Below are positions 33,446 to 42,870 of a DNA stretch of 64,000 bases, in pieces. The notes under the pieces were generated by a model, which did not search any database, was not told where the DNA came from, and saw nothing but the letters and a program-made list of their open reading frames with translations. The DNA is from Desulfobaculum xiamenense. GTDB lineage: Bacteria; Desulfobacterota; Desulfovibrionia; Desulfovibrionales; Desulfovibrionaceae. The stretch is taken from positions 1 to 64,000 of the forward strand of contig NZ_JAATJA010000003.1 in the NCBI RefSeq assembly GCF_011927665.1, written 5' to 3'. How positions within the stretch are numbered: position 1 is the first letter of the stretch; each line of letters begins with the position of its first letter. Position numbers and translations under genes: made by a program.

Positions 33446-35344
33446 ATGGCCACCAATTCTACGCATACGTTCAAAGCCGAGATCACCCAGCTTCTCGACA
33501 TCATCACCAACTCCATCTACACAAATCGCGACATCTTCCTGCGCGAACTCGTCTCCAACGCGTCTGACGCCATGGACAAAGTCCGCTTCCTGTCCGCCAG
33601 CGGAACGGAGCTCGCCGACGCCGAAGCCGAACTGCGCATCGACATCACCTGCGACAAGGACGCCCACGTCATCACCGTCGCCGACACCGGCATCGGCATG
33701 ACCAGCGAGGAGCTGGTGGAAAACATCGGCACCATCGCCCATTCCGGCTCCGCCACCTTCATGGCCGAGGCCGCCAAGAACGGCACCAAGGCCGACTCCA
33801 TCATCGGCCGCTTCGGCGTGGGCTTCTACTCCGTATTCATGGTCGCCCGCGAGGTGAGCATCACCACCCGCTCCGGCCAGCCCGGAGCCACCCCCGTGGT
33901 CTGGACCTCCACCGGCACCGGCAGCTACACCATCGCCGAGGCCGAGGGCGACAACCCGCGCGGCACCACCATCCGCATCACCCTCAAGGACGAGGCCACC
34001 GAGTTCGCCGATCCCGAGCGCCTGCGCTCCATCATCCGCGAGCACTCGAACTTCGTGTCGTTCCCCATCTTCGTGGACGGCGAACGGGTCAACACCCAGC
34101 CCGCCCTGTGGCGCGAACCCAAGTTCCAGATCACCAAGGAACAGTACGACGACTTCTACACGTTCCTGACCTACGACTCCAAGGCCCCGCAGGACACCCT
34201 GCACATCGCCGTGGACGCGCCCGTGCAGTTCAACGCGCTGCTCTTCGTCCCGGACATGACCTCCGGAAACTTCTTCAACGATCCGGAGAAATACGGCCTC
34301 GACCTCTACGTGCGCCGCGTGCTCATCGCCCGCCGCCACAAGGATCTCATCCCGCAGTACCTCGGCTTCATGCGCGGCGTGGTGGACACCGAGGACCTGC
34401 CCCTCAACATCTCCCGCGAGACGCTTCAGGAGAATCTGCTCATCGGGAAGATCCGCAGCACCGTCACCAAGCAGGTGCTCGCGCGGCTGACCAAGCTGGC
34501 GCAGGACGACGCCGATGCCTACGCCAACTTCTGGCGCAACCATCACAAGGTCTTCAAGCTCGGCTACGGCGACTACGCCAACCGCGACGCCTTCGCGGAC
34601 CTGCTGCGCTTCAACTCCTCCGCAGACGCGGACGCCGAGGGCCTGACCTCGCTTGCCGACTACGTCTCGCGCATGAAGGACGGCCAGAAGGACATCTACT
34701 TCATCTCCGGCACCAGCCGCGAGGCCATCCGCCTGAACCCCCACGGCGAAATCTTCCGCCGCAAGGGCATTGAGGTGCTCTACCTCTACGAGCCCATCGA
34801 CGAGTTCATCCTCGACGCCCTGCGCCAGTACAAGGACCACGACCTCGTGGCCGCCGAGCAGGCCGACATGGCCGCCCTCGACGCCTTCGCCGATGCGGAG
34901 GACACCGCCGCCGCGCCCGAGGCCCTCGGTGCCGACGACGAGAGGACCTTCGAGGACATGATCGCCACCATGAAGTCCATCCTCGGCGAACGGGTGGAGG
35001 ATGTGCGCATCTCCCGCCGCCTCAAGGACAGCCCGGCCTGCCTCGTCAGCCCCGACGGCGGCATGAGCTCCCAGATGCAGAAGATGCTCCAGATCATGTC
35101 CAAGGACACCACGCCCCCGGTGAAGATCCTCGAAATCAACCGCGACCACGCCATGGCCAGAAATCTGCTGCGCATCTTCAAGAAGGACCGCGACGACGCC
35201 TTCTTCCGCTCCGCCACCGAGCACATCCTCGAATCCGCCCTGCTTCAGGAGGGCTACCTCGACGATCCCCACGCGCTGGTGGCGCGCATGAACGAGCTGC
35301 TGGAGAAGTCCAGCGGCTGGTACGCCGAAATCCGGCACGTCTAG
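33446..35344 (+). CDS. htpG: HtpG (Hsp90) molecular chaperone
   Basis: 632 aa. The N-terminal GHKL ATPase carries FLRELVSNASDAMDKVRF, VADTGIGMTSEELVENIGTIA and GRFGVGFYSVFMVA. The middle domain has LNISRETLQENLLI with the catalytic Arg, and the C-terminal dimerisation domain reaches residue 632. HtpG is an ATP-dependent chaperone that remodels client proteins after heat or oxidative stress. GAGGAGG precedes the ATG at good spacing. It is monocistronic, with promoter and terminator of its own. Confidence 0.96.
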   Translation: MATNSTHTFKAEITQLLDIITNSIYTNRDIFLRELVSNASDAMDKVRFLSASGTELADAEAELRIDITCDKDAHVITVADTGIGMTSEELVENIGTIAHSGSATFMAEAAKNGTKADSIIGRFGVGFYSVFMVAREVSITTRSGQPGATPVVWTSTGTGSYTIAEAEGDNPRGTTIRITLKDEATEFADPERLRSIIREHSNFVSFPIFVDGERVNTQPALWREPKFQITKEQYDDFYTFLTYDSKAPQDTLHIAVDAPVQFNALLFVPDMTSGNFFNDPEKYGLDLYVRRVLIARRHKDLIPQYLGFMRGVVDTEDLPLNISRETLQENLLIGKIRSTVTKQVLARLTKLAQDDADAYANFWRNHHKVFKLGYGDYANRDAFADLLRFNSSADADAEGLTSLADYVSRMKDGQKDIYFISGTSREAIRLNPHGEIFRRKGIEVLYLYEPIDEFILDALRQYKDHDLVAAEQADMAALDAFADAEDTAAAPEALGADDERTFEDMIATMKSILGERVEDVRISRRLKDSPACLVSPDGGMSSQMQKMLQIMSKDTTPPVKILEINRDHAMARNLLRIFKKDRDDAFFRSATEHILESALLQEGYLDDPHALVARMNELLEKSSGWYAEIRHV

Positions 35345-35371
35345 CCAGCACCGCGAACCACGCATCCATCA

Positions 35372-35406
35372 CGGGGCACCCGTCGCACACGGCGACGGGT
35401 ACCCCG
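35372..35406 (+). terminator. Terminator of htpG
   Basis: Stem GGGGCACCCGTCGC/GCGACGGGTACCCC with one mismatch and a short loop, followed by TTTCCTTTCC. Confidence 0.72.
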
Positions 35407-35574
35407 TTTCCTTTCCCCCGCCCCGCCCCACGACGACCGCGACATTTTCCCAACGCATTGACACCACATCGAAATGTCACGTATTTTCCCATACTGAACC
35501 GAAAGACCAGACCCGCGGCCCGCCCCAGACAGCGCGCCGCGGCCTTCCCGACCTCACCGAACACCGGGGAATCC

Positions 35575-36876
35575 ATGCGAAAGGCCCTTCTGCTCGGCCT
35601 GCTGGGCGGCATGAACATCGTCGTACTCTTCGCCGCGCAGTGGCTGGTGGTCACCACCCTCGGCGCGGGACGCGAGGCGGACGCGTTCTTCGCGAGCCTC
35701 GTGGTGCCGCAGCTCATCATCGGCGTGGTCAGCGGTGCGCTGATTCCGGTGCTCGTCCCGGTGCTGGCCGTGCGCGAGGGCGACGACTTCTCCCGCACCG
35801 CGTGGAGCGTCTTCCTGTACGGCGCTCTGGCCTTTGCGGCGCTGTGCGCTGTCTTTGCCCTCTCAGCCCCGCTGTGGACTGCGCTCATCGTGCCCGGCTT
35901 CGACGCCGAAGCGCGCGCCCTCACCGTGGCGCTGGCTCCGCCGCAGTTCGCGGCCACCTTCCTCGCCGCGCTGACGTGGATGACCATGAGCATGAACCAC
36001 GCCCGCCAGCGCTTCTATCGCGTGGAGCTGGCAGGCCTGCTGGCGGGCACGCTGATGCTGTCTCTCATGGCGTGGGTGCTGCCGCATCACGGCGTGGTGC
36101 CCGCCGCATGGACCATGACCGTAAAACCGCTGGTCCACACCCTGCTCCTCGCCCACGTCCTCGGTCCCTACCGCCGTCCCCAACGCTCCGACGAGGGGCT
36201 TGCCACCGCCATTTTGCGCATGCGCCCGCTCATCCTCGGCAACGCCTACTACAAGTCCGGAACCTGCGTGGACCGCATTCTGGCCTCCATGGCCCCGGCG
36301 GGCGACATGTCGCTCCTGCACATGGGCACGCAGATATACAGCGCGGGGCAGATCGTTCTGGACAAGGGCATCTCCGCCCCGGCGCTTCCCGCGCTGGCCC
36401 ACGCCGCCGAAGCGCACCGGGAAGACGACTTCCGGCGCATCGGGGGACGCCGCTTCGCCGCCGCGACGGGTGTGGCCCTCGGCTGTTTCGCGCTCCTCGC
36501 CCTTGCGGGCCGGCCACTGCTGGACCTGACCTTCGGCTATCGCCAGTTCACGTCCGATGACACGCTACGGCTATGGGTGCTGCTCATGGCCCTTGGCGGC
36601 GTGTGGCTCGGCGGCGCTGCGGGGCAGATTCTCGCCAACTGCTTCTACGCACGGGGGGATTCCACAACGCCCACCCGCATCGGCGTCTTCGGCTTCACCA
36701 TCGGCCTCGGGGCCAAGGTCGCCGGATTCCTCATCGCGGGGGTGACGGGAATCGCCATCGGCACAAGCCTGTACTATCTTCTCAACGCCGCGCTCCTCGC
36801 ATGGTTCCTGCGCCGAACGCTCCACGCGGCGGACACACTCACCACTCGGGGGTTCCATGAGGCACCACATGTCTGA
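35575..36876 (+). CDS. MurJ/MviN-like MOP-superfamily lipid-linked flippase
   Basis: 433 aa with 11-13 hydrophobic segments. The order of helices and motifs (LGAGREADAFFAS, KSGTCVDRILAS, QIVLDKGISAPALPAL, GDSTTPTRIGVFGF) follows the MurJ family; it is shorter than E. coli MurJ (511 aa). With glycosyltransferase, methyltransferase and AsnB genes downstream, it more likely moves a lipid-linked surface glycan than lipid II (inference). The ATG at 35575 opens the first transmembrane helix. The last 20 bases overlap the next gene. Confidence 0.78.
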   Translation: MRKALLLGLLGGMNIVVLFAAQWLVVTTLGAGREADAFFASLVVPQLIIGVVSGALIPVLVPVLAVREGDDFSRTAWSVFLYGALAFAALCAVFALSAPLWTALIVPGFDAEARALTVALAPPQFAATFLAALTWMTMSMNHARQRFYRVELAGLLAGTLMLSLMAWVLPHHGVVPAAWTMTVKPLVHTLLLAHVLGPYRRPQRSDEGLATAILRMRPLILGNAYYKSGTCVDRILASMAPAGDMSLLHMGTQIYSAGQIVLDKGISAPALPALAHAAEAHREDDFRRIGGRRFAAATGVALGCFALLALAGRPLLDLTFGYRQFTSDDTLRLWVLLMALGGVWLGGAAGQILANCFYARGDSTTPTRIGVFGFTIGLGAKVAGFLIAGVTGIAIGTSLYYLLNAALLAWFLRRTLHAADTLTTRGFHEAPHV

Positions 36877-37831
36877 ACCGTCCGCACCCATCTTCACCGA
36901 AGCGCCCTGCCCGCTGGGCTGCACCAGCGGGGACACGGTCCTGCTCACGGGGCGCGACCGCTCGCACGGCATGCCCGACACGTTTCGCGTGCTGCGCTGC
37001 AACACCTGCGGTGTGGCCCGCACCTCGCCGCGCCCCACGCCCGAGGCCATGCCCCTGTTCTATCCCGACGACTACAGTCCTTACGAGGGAACGCGGATGG
37101 ACGACACGGCCATCGCGCGCAAGATGGCTCCATGGCGCAGGGCGCTGCGCTCCGTCTTCCGCTTCGACACGCAGGCCGTGCCCCCGTGCCAACCGGGCCG
37201 TCTGCTCGACGTGGGCTGCGCATCCGGCGCATACATTCAGTTCATGGCCGCGCAGGGCTGGGACGTAGCGGGCATCGAACCCTCGCCCAGCGCCTCGGCC
37301 CATGCGCGAAGCCAGGGGCTAAACGTGCACACGGGAACCCCGCAGGACGCCCCGGCACCGGACACGCCCTACGATCTCGTCACGGCGTGGATGGTGGTGG
37401 AACACCTCTTCGACCCCGTCGGCACCCTGCGCCTGCTGCACGGCTGGACGCGCCCCGGCGGATGGCTGGCCATCTCCGTGCCGGACATCTCCGCCCTCGA
37501 ATTCAAAATCTTCGGCGAAACGTGGTATCCACTGCAGGATCCCACCCATCTCCTCCACTTCACCCCGGAGTCCATCGCCCGCCTGCTTGCGGCAGCGGGA
37601 TGGACCACCACCCGCGTCATCCACCAACGCACCCTCGCCAATCTGCTGGGCAGCATGGGCAATGCGCTGCTGGACACTCCGCGCACCAGCGCCCTCGGCC
37701 GTCTCCTGCTGCGCAGGACGGAAACCCCCGGCATCCTCAACCACGCTCTGTATCCGCTGGCCGCGCTGGCCGCCGCCTGCGGACAGACCGGACGAATGAC
37801 CGTATGGGCGCGCAGGGACGAACGGACGTGA
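36857..37831 (+). CDS. SAM-dependent methyltransferase with zinc-ribbon N-terminus
   Basis: 324 aa. An N-terminal zinc-binding segment uses C18/C22 and C48/C51, followed by the class I methyltransferase motif RLLDVGCASGAY (about 116-126) and acidic loop GIEPSPSA. The organisation resembles family-23 methyltransferases common in polysaccharide clusters, which act on sugars. Two starts are possible: ATG 36857 (GGGGG 4 nt upstream) and ATG 36869 (GAGG 6 nt upstream). It overlaps the flippase gene and ends in a GTGA overlap with the next gene. Confidence 0.85.
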   Translation: MRHHMSEPSAPIFTEAPCPLGCTSGDTVLLTGRDRSHGMPDTFRVLRCNTCGVARTSPRPTPEAMPLFYPDDYSPYEGTRMDDTAIARKMAPWRRALRSVFRFDTQAVPPCQPGRLLDVGCASGAYIQFMAAQGWDVAGIEPSPSASAHARSQGLNVHTGTPQDAPAPDTPYDLVTAWMVVEHLFDPVGTLRLLHGWTRPGGWLAISVPDISALEFKIFGETWYPLQDPTHLLHFTPESIARLLAAAGWTTTRVIHQRTLANLLGSMGNALLDTPRTSALGRLLLRRTETPGILNHALYPLAALAAACGQTGRMTVWARRDERT

Positions 37832-38796
37832 CCCATCCGCTGGTCACGATCATGATCCCCACCCGCAACCAGCGGGAACTGGTGGGCGACGCCGTCCGAA
37901 GCGCCCTCGCGCAGGACTATCCGAATCTTGAGGTCGTGGTCTCGGACGACGCCTCCACAGATGGAACCGCGCAAGCCCTCGCCCCCCTCGCGGACGCCCC
38001 GCGCCTTCGCCTCTTCGTCAACGAGACCAATCTGGGCCGCGTGGGCAACTATCGCCACACACTGACCGAACGCGCCAACGGCGAATGGGTGCTGAATCTC
38101 GACGGCGACGACCGGCTCACCGCGCCGGACTTCATCTCCCACGCGGTGGCCGCCGCGCGGACCGCGCAGGACGTAATGCTCGTCTGCGGCCGTCACGCGG
38201 AGCTTTTCCCCGATGGCTCCCGCAGGATTCCGCCGGTCAACGCATCCGCACCGCCGCTCATGAGCGGACGGGACTTCCTGCTGGTCCTGCCGGACCAGCG
38301 CGTCAACGTGCTTCACCTCGCCACCCTCTACCGACGCGAAACGGCCCTCGCCATCGGCTTCTACGGCATGGACGTTCTGAGTAGCGACTGGGAATCCCTC
38401 TACCGCCTCGCCCTCGAAGGCTCCGTGGCCTTCATCCCGGACATCGCGGGGGACTGGCGCAGGCATCCGGGCAGCGCGGGACTTGGCGCGCCCCTCGCCC
38501 AGCGCATCGCCAACCTCGGCATCTTCGATTCCGTGGCCGATGCGGCCCTGCGCCGACGCGTCCTCACAAGCGAGGAGGCCAACGGCTGGCGCAGGCGCAT
38601 GCTCGCCATCGAAGCGCGCGGCATCCTGCATACGGAATGCGCCCGAGGCGGCCCCGCAGCACTGGTCCGGGCCATCGCCCAGTTCCATGCGCACGGACGC
38701 GGCGGGGCGGCCATGGGTGCTCTGCTGTCCCTCGCCTCGCCCACAACGTGGCTCAAACGCCGTGCCAGGCGCAGGCAGATGGAGGAGGTCCGCTGA
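37828..38796 (+). CDS. Glycosyltransferase family 2
   Basis: 322 aa. GT-A signatures are present: VTIMIPTRNQRELVGDAVRS, EVVVSDDASTDGT and the metal-binding NLDGDDRLT. It adds a sugar from a nucleotide donor to a surface glycan; donor and acceptor are not readable. A GTG start overlapping the methyltransferase stop (GTGA) is chosen; the in-frame ATG at 37804 is possible but lies inside the preceding gene. It is followed by asnB after 1 nt. Confidence 0.85.
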   Translation: MTHPLVTIMIPTRNQRELVGDAVRSALAQDYPNLEVVVSDDASTDGTAQALAPLADAPRLRLFVNETNLGRVGNYRHTLTERANGEWVLNLDGDDRLTAPDFISHAVAAARTAQDVMLVCGRHAELFPDGSRRIPPVNASAPPLMSGRDFLLVLPDQRVNVLHLATLYRRETALAIGFYGMDVLSSDWESLYRLALEGSVAFIPDIAGDWRRHPGSAGLGAPLAQRIANLGIFDSVADAALRRRVLTSEEANGWRRRMLAIEARGILHTECARGGPAALVRAIAQFHAHGRGGAAMGALLSLASPTTWLKRRARRRQMEEVR

Positions 38797-38797
38797 C

Positions 38798-40726
38798 ATG
38801 TGCGGCATCGCCGGATTCCTCGCCTTCCACCCCGTGGACGCGGCCAGCGCCGAGGCCGTGGCCGGTGCCATGGCCGACAGCCTCGCCCATCGCGGACCGG
38901 ACGACCGGGGCGTCTGGGTCGATGCCGCGTCCGGCGTGGGCCTCGGGCACCGCAGACTGTCCATCCTCGACCTCTCGCCCGCCGGGCACCAGCCCATGCG
39001 CTCGCGCTGCGGGCGCTACGTGGTGGTCTACAACGGCGAAATCTACAACCACCTCGCCCTGCGCCGCGAGCTGGCACCGCTCGGGCACAGCTTTTCCGGT
39101 GGCTCCGACACGCAGACCATGCTCGCTGCCTTCACCCAGTGGGGCATCCGCGACACGCTGCCCCGCCTACGCGGCATGTTCGCCATGGCCGTCTGGGACA
39201 CCCACGAACGCACCCTGACCCTCGTGCGCGACAGACTCGGCATCAAGCCGCTCTATCACGGCCAGTGCGGAGGTACCTTCATCTTCGGCTCCGAACTCAA
39301 GGCCCTTCGCGCGCACCCGGACTTCGCCGCTGGCGTGGACCGCGACGCGCTGGTGCGCTACCTGCGCCTCGGCTACATTCCAGCCCCACTGTCCATCCAC
39401 GAAGGCGTGCGCAAGCTCGCGCCGGGCACCATGCTCACCGTGAACGCCGCCACGGGCCGCAGCGAAACGCACGCCTACTGGAGCGTGGACGAGGTCTGGG
39501 AACGCGGCGCACACACGCCCTTCGCAGGTTCTGCCGAGGACGCCGCCCGGATGCTTGAGGATCTCGCCACCGACGCGGTGCGCTGCCGCCTCATCTCGGA
39601 CGTCCCCCTCGGAGCCTTCCTTTCCGGCGGAATCGATTCATCCACAGTGGTCGCCCTCATGTGCCGCGCCGCGCCGGATCGGGTGCGCACCTTCTCCATC
39701 GGCTTCCCGGAATCGGGCTTCGACGAATCGGACCACGCCGCGCGCGTGGCCGCACACCTCGGCACGCGGCATACGTCCTTCCGCCTCGGCCCCGCAGACC
39801 TGCTGGCCGCCGTGCCCGACATCCCGCGCCATTTCGACGAACCCTTCGGCGATGCCTCGCAGATTCCGACGCTGCTCCTGTGCCGCCTCGCACGGGAGCA
39901 CGTCACGGTGTGCCTGTCCGGCGACGGCGGCGACGAATTGTTCTCGGGCTACACGCGCTACGGCGAGACGGCCCGCGCATGGGCGGCCCTCTCGCGCATC
40001 CCGCGTTCCCTGCGAAGCGCCTGTGCCCACGCCCTCGCCGCCCTGCCGGGCGCCATCCACGCACACCTCGGCCGCCGGGGTAAGGCCATCGCATGGCGGG
40101 CCGACGCCATCGCCGCCCCAGACATGGCCAGCGTCTACGACCGGTTCCTCGCGCACCATCCGCGCCCGCACGAGCTGGTTCCCGGTGCGTCCCCGCCGCT
40201 CGTGCCACCCCTCGCCCCCGGCGACCCATGGCACGCCATGAGCCGCCGCGACCTCGGCGACTACCTGCCCGACGACATCCTAACCAAGGTGGACCGAGCG
40301 AGCATGGCCGTGGGCCTCGAAGCCCGCGTGCCGCTGCTCGATCATCATCTCGTCGAGTTCGCGGCCACGCTCCCCACGCACCTCAAGCGCGACGGACAGT
40401 GCACAAAGCGCCCACTGCGCGACGTGCTGGGCCGCCACGTGCCACCGGAGTTGACCGAGCGGCCCAAGATGGGCTTCACCGTCCCCGTGGAGCACTGGCT
40501 GTCCGCAGAACTGCGCGACTGGTGCGCGGACATGCTCGCGCAGGACGCCGTGCGCGCCGCAGGCCTGCTGGACCCGCCCGCCGTCACCCGCATCCGCGAC
40601 GCCTACCTTGCCGGACAGACCTCGTGGCACTCGTGCATTTGGGATATGCTGATGCTCCAGGCGTGGCACGACGCGGCCCGCGCGCCGTCCGCCGCGCAAC
40701 CGGCGGACAAATCCGATGAAATTTGA
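38798..40726 (+). CDS. asnB: Asparagine synthase (glutamine-hydrolysing)-like, glycan cluster
   Basis: 642 aa. The N-terminal Ntn amidotransferase uses Cys2 (MCGIAGFLAF) and has AHRGPDDRGVW and YNGEIYN; the C-terminal synthetase has the PP-loop AFLSGGIDSSTVVAL and CLSGDGGDELFSGY. In glycan clusters such paralogues often amidate sugar acids rather than make asparagine. GGAGGAGG lies about 9 nt before the ATG. It closes the gene run that began at 35575, all overlapping or nearly so. Confidence 0.9.
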   Translation: MCGIAGFLAFHPVDAASAEAVAGAMADSLAHRGPDDRGVWVDAASGVGLGHRRLSILDLSPAGHQPMRSRCGRYVVVYNGEIYNHLALRRELAPLGHSFSGGSDTQTMLAAFTQWGIRDTLPRLRGMFAMAVWDTHERTLTLVRDRLGIKPLYHGQCGGTFIFGSELKALRAHPDFAAGVDRDALVRYLRLGYIPAPLSIHEGVRKLAPGTMLTVNAATGRSETHAYWSVDEVWERGAHTPFAGSAEDAARMLEDLATDAVRCRLISDVPLGAFLSGGIDSSTVVALMCRAAPDRVRTFSIGFPESGFDESDHAARVAAHLGTRHTSFRLGPADLLAAVPDIPRHFDEPFGDASQIPTLLLCRLAREHVTVCLSGDGGDELFSGYTRYGETARAWAALSRIPRSLRSACAHALAALPGAIHAHLGRRGKAIAWRADAIAAPDMASVYDRFLAHHPRPHELVPGASPPLVPPLAPGDPWHAMSRRDLGDYLPDDILTKVDRASMAVGLEARVPLLDHHLVEFAATLPTHLKRDGQCTKRPLRDVLGRHVPPELTERPKMGFTVPVEHWLSAELRDWCADMLAQDAVRAAGLLDPPAVTRIRDAYLAGQTSWHSCIWDMLMLQAWHDAARAPSAAQPADKSDEI

Positions 40727-40759
40727 CCTGCGTCACTTCCCTCCCGGGGAATTCGGACT

Positions 40760-40807
40760 TATACTCTCGGATATGAAAACGCCCGGGAGAAATGCACCTC
40801 TCGGGCG
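40760..40807 (+). promoter_or_regulatory. nifU leader: -10 box and 5' hairpin
   Basis: TATACT (40760-40765) is a good -10 without a recognisable -35. CTCCCGGG (40741-40748) upstream and CCCGGGAG (40782-40789) downstream form an inverted repeat around it, which could be an operator. The second arm also pairs with CTCTCGGGC (40799-40807) to make a 9-bp leader hairpin. A regulator of the IscR/Rrf2 type would be natural but cannot be shown. Confidence 0.42.
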
Positions 40808-40830
40808 ATACGCTGCCAGGAGACACGCTC

Positions 40831-41667
40831 ATGTGGGAATATACCGACAAGGTTAAGGAATATTTTCTGGAGCCGAAGAACGTCGGCTCCATCGACGACG
40901 CCAACGCCGTGGGCGAAGTGGGAAGCCTCGCCTGCGGTGACGCGCTGAAGCTGTTCCTCAAGATCGAAGACGGCGTCATCACCGACGCCAAGTTCCAGAC
41001 CTTCGGCTGCGCCAGCGCCATCGCCTCCAGCTCCGCCCTCACCGAACTGCTCAAGGGCAAGACCATCGACGAGGCGCAAAAGATCACCAACAAGGACATC
41101 GCCGACTTCCTCGGCGGTCTGCCCAAGGAAAAGATGCACTGCTCCGTCATGGGTCAGGAGGCCCTCGAAGCGGCCATCAAGAACTACTATGGCGAGAAGG
41201 TCGAAAAGGTCGAGCTTGAGGGCGAACTCGTCTGCCACTGCTTCGGCGTGACCGACGAACTCATCCGCCGCGCCATCCGCGAGAACGACCTGAAGACCGT
41301 TGAGGACGTGACCAACTTCACCAAGGCCGGCGGCGGCTGCGGCGACTGCGTCCCCCGCATTCAGGAACTCCTCGACGAGGTGCGCGGACAGGCGCACACC
41401 GAGGCACCGGCGGAGAAGAAGCCCCTGACCAACATCCAGCGCATGCAACTGGTGATGCAGGTCATCGACGAGGAAATCCGCCCCAGCCTGCGCAAGGACA
41501 AGGGCGACATCGAGCTCGTGGACATCACGGGCACCGTGGTGCAGGTGGCCCTGCGCGGCGCGTGCACCAACTGTCCGGCAAGCCAGCTCACCCTCACCGA
41601 CTTCGTGCAGAAGACCCTGCGCGAGCTGGTCGATCCCGACATCGTGGTGAAGGAGGTCTCCGCATGA
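40831..41667 (+). CDS. nifU: NifU Fe-S cluster scaffold, full three-domain form
   Basis: 278 aa. The IscU-like domain has C35, C60 and C104; the central [2Fe-2S] BFD-like domain has C135/C137 and C170/C173 (CHCFGVTD; GGGCGDC); the C-terminal Nfu domain has C245/C248 (CTNCPAS). The full form assembles clusters on sulfur from NifS. In non-diazotrophic anaerobes this pair is the housekeeping system; no other nif gene is in the window. AGGAG precedes the ATG. It overlaps nifS by four bases. Confidence 0.95.
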   Translation: MWEYTDKVKEYFLEPKNVGSIDDANAVGEVGSLACGDALKLFLKIEDGVITDAKFQTFGCASAIASSSALTELLKGKTIDEAQKITNKDIADFLGGLPKEKMHCSVMGQEALEAAIKNYYGEKVEKVELEGELVCHCFGVTDELIRRAIRENDLKTVEDVTNFTKAGGGCGDCVPRIQELLDEVRGQAHTEAPAEKKPLTNIQRMQLVMQVIDEEIRPSLRKDKGDIELVDITGTVVQVALRGACTNCPASQLTLTDFVQKTLRELVDPDIVVKEVSA

Positions 41668-42857
41668 GCCAGCGCACCGTCTACCTCGACAATAACGCCA
41701 CCACGCAGGTCGCCCCGGAAGTTCTGGAAGAGATGCTTCCCTTCTTCTCGGAGCTTTACGGCAACCCGTCCTCCATGCACGCCTTCGGCGGTCAGGTCGG
41801 CCACAGCATCGACGAGGCCCGCGCCCGCGTGGCGGCGGGGCTCGGCTGCGAGCCCGGCGAAATCCTCTTCAACGCCTGCGGCACCGAGGGCGACAACACC
41901 GCCATCCACTCCGCCCTGTCCGCACAGCCGGACAAGCGGCACATCATCACCACCCGCGTGGAGCACCCCGCCGTGCTCACCGTGGCCCAGAAGCTGGAAA
42001 AACGCGGTTATGACGTGACCTACCTCGGCGTGGACGAGCACGGCCGCCTCGACCTCGACGAACTGCGCGACAGCCTGCGCGACGACACGGCCCTCGTGTC
42101 CGTCATGTACGCCAACAACGAAGTGGGCAACGTCTATCCCTTGCCGGAGATCGCTCAAATCGTTAAGGAACGCGGTGCGCTCCTGCATACGGACGCCGTG
42201 CAGGCCGTGGGTAAGATTTCCATCGACCTCGCGAAACTGCCCGTGGATTTCCTCGCCCTGTCCGGGCACAAGCTACACGCGCCCAAGGGCGTGGGAGCGC
42301 TGTTCGTGCGGCGCGGCACGCGTTTTCGGCCCTTCCTCCTGGGTGGGCATCAGGAGCGCGGACGCCGGGCGGGCACGGAGAACACCGCGGGCATCGTGGC
42401 CCTCGGCAAGGCCATGGAACTGGCCACCTCGCACATCGAGGAGGAGAACACCCGCGTGAAGGCACTGCGAGACAGGCTGGAAAAGGGCCTCATGAGCGCC
42501 ATCCCGGATACGCGCCTCAACGGCGACCCGGAACACCGGCTGCCCAACACGGCCAATATCTCCTTCAAGTATGTAGAGGGTGAGGCCATCCTGCTGCTCA
42601 TGGACCGGCTGGGCATCTGCGCAAGCTCCGGCTCGGCCTGCACGTCGGGCAGTCTGGAACCTTCGCACGTACTGCGGGCCATGGGCGTGCCCTTTACCTT
42701 CGCCCACGGCTCCATCCGCTTCTCCCTGTCCCGCTACAACACGGACGCGGATGTGGACCTCGTGCTGGCGGAAATGCCCGCCATCATCAAACGGCTGCGG
42801 GAGATCAGCCCCTTCAGGAACGGCGACGGTCCGGAACTGCCGCCCTGCACCTGTTAG
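41664..42857 (+). CDS. nifS: NifS-type cysteine desulfurase
   Basis: 397 aa. PLP-lysine K203 in [10 protein letters not shown], His101 in VEHPAVL and the persulfide Cys326 in SSGSACTSG are present with the short active loop of group I enzymes. It releases sulfur from cysteine to NifU. The ATGA overlap with nifU and cysK 13 nt downstream put cysteine use and supply in one transcript. The C-terminus PPCTC carries two extra cysteines. Confidence 0.95.
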   Translation: MSQRTVYLDNNATTQVAPEVLEEMLPFFSELYGNPSSMHAFGGQVGHSIDEARARVAAGLGCEPGEILFNACGTEGDNTAIHSALSAQPDKRHIITTRVEHPAVLTVAQKLEKRGYDVTYLGVDEHGRLDLDELRDSLRDDTALVSVMYANNEVGNVYPLPEIAQIVKERGALLHTDAVQAVGKISIDLAKLPVDFLALSGHKLHAPKGVGALFVRRGTRFRPFLLGGHQERGRRAGTENTAGIVALGKAMELATSHIEEENTRVKALRDRLEKGLMSAIPDTRLNGDPEHRLPNTANISFKYVEGEAILLLMDRLGICASSGSACTSGSLEPSHVLRAMGVPFTFAHGSIRFSLSRYNTDADVDLVLAEMPAIIKRLREISPFRNGDGPELPPCTC

Positions 42858-42870
42858 ACAAGGAACGGCA

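Noticed and set aside
33323-35365. 680-codon minus-strand frame opposite htpG
   Set aside because: It is a shadow of htpG in high-GC DNA; composition is Gly/Val/Glu/Asp-biased with no domain.
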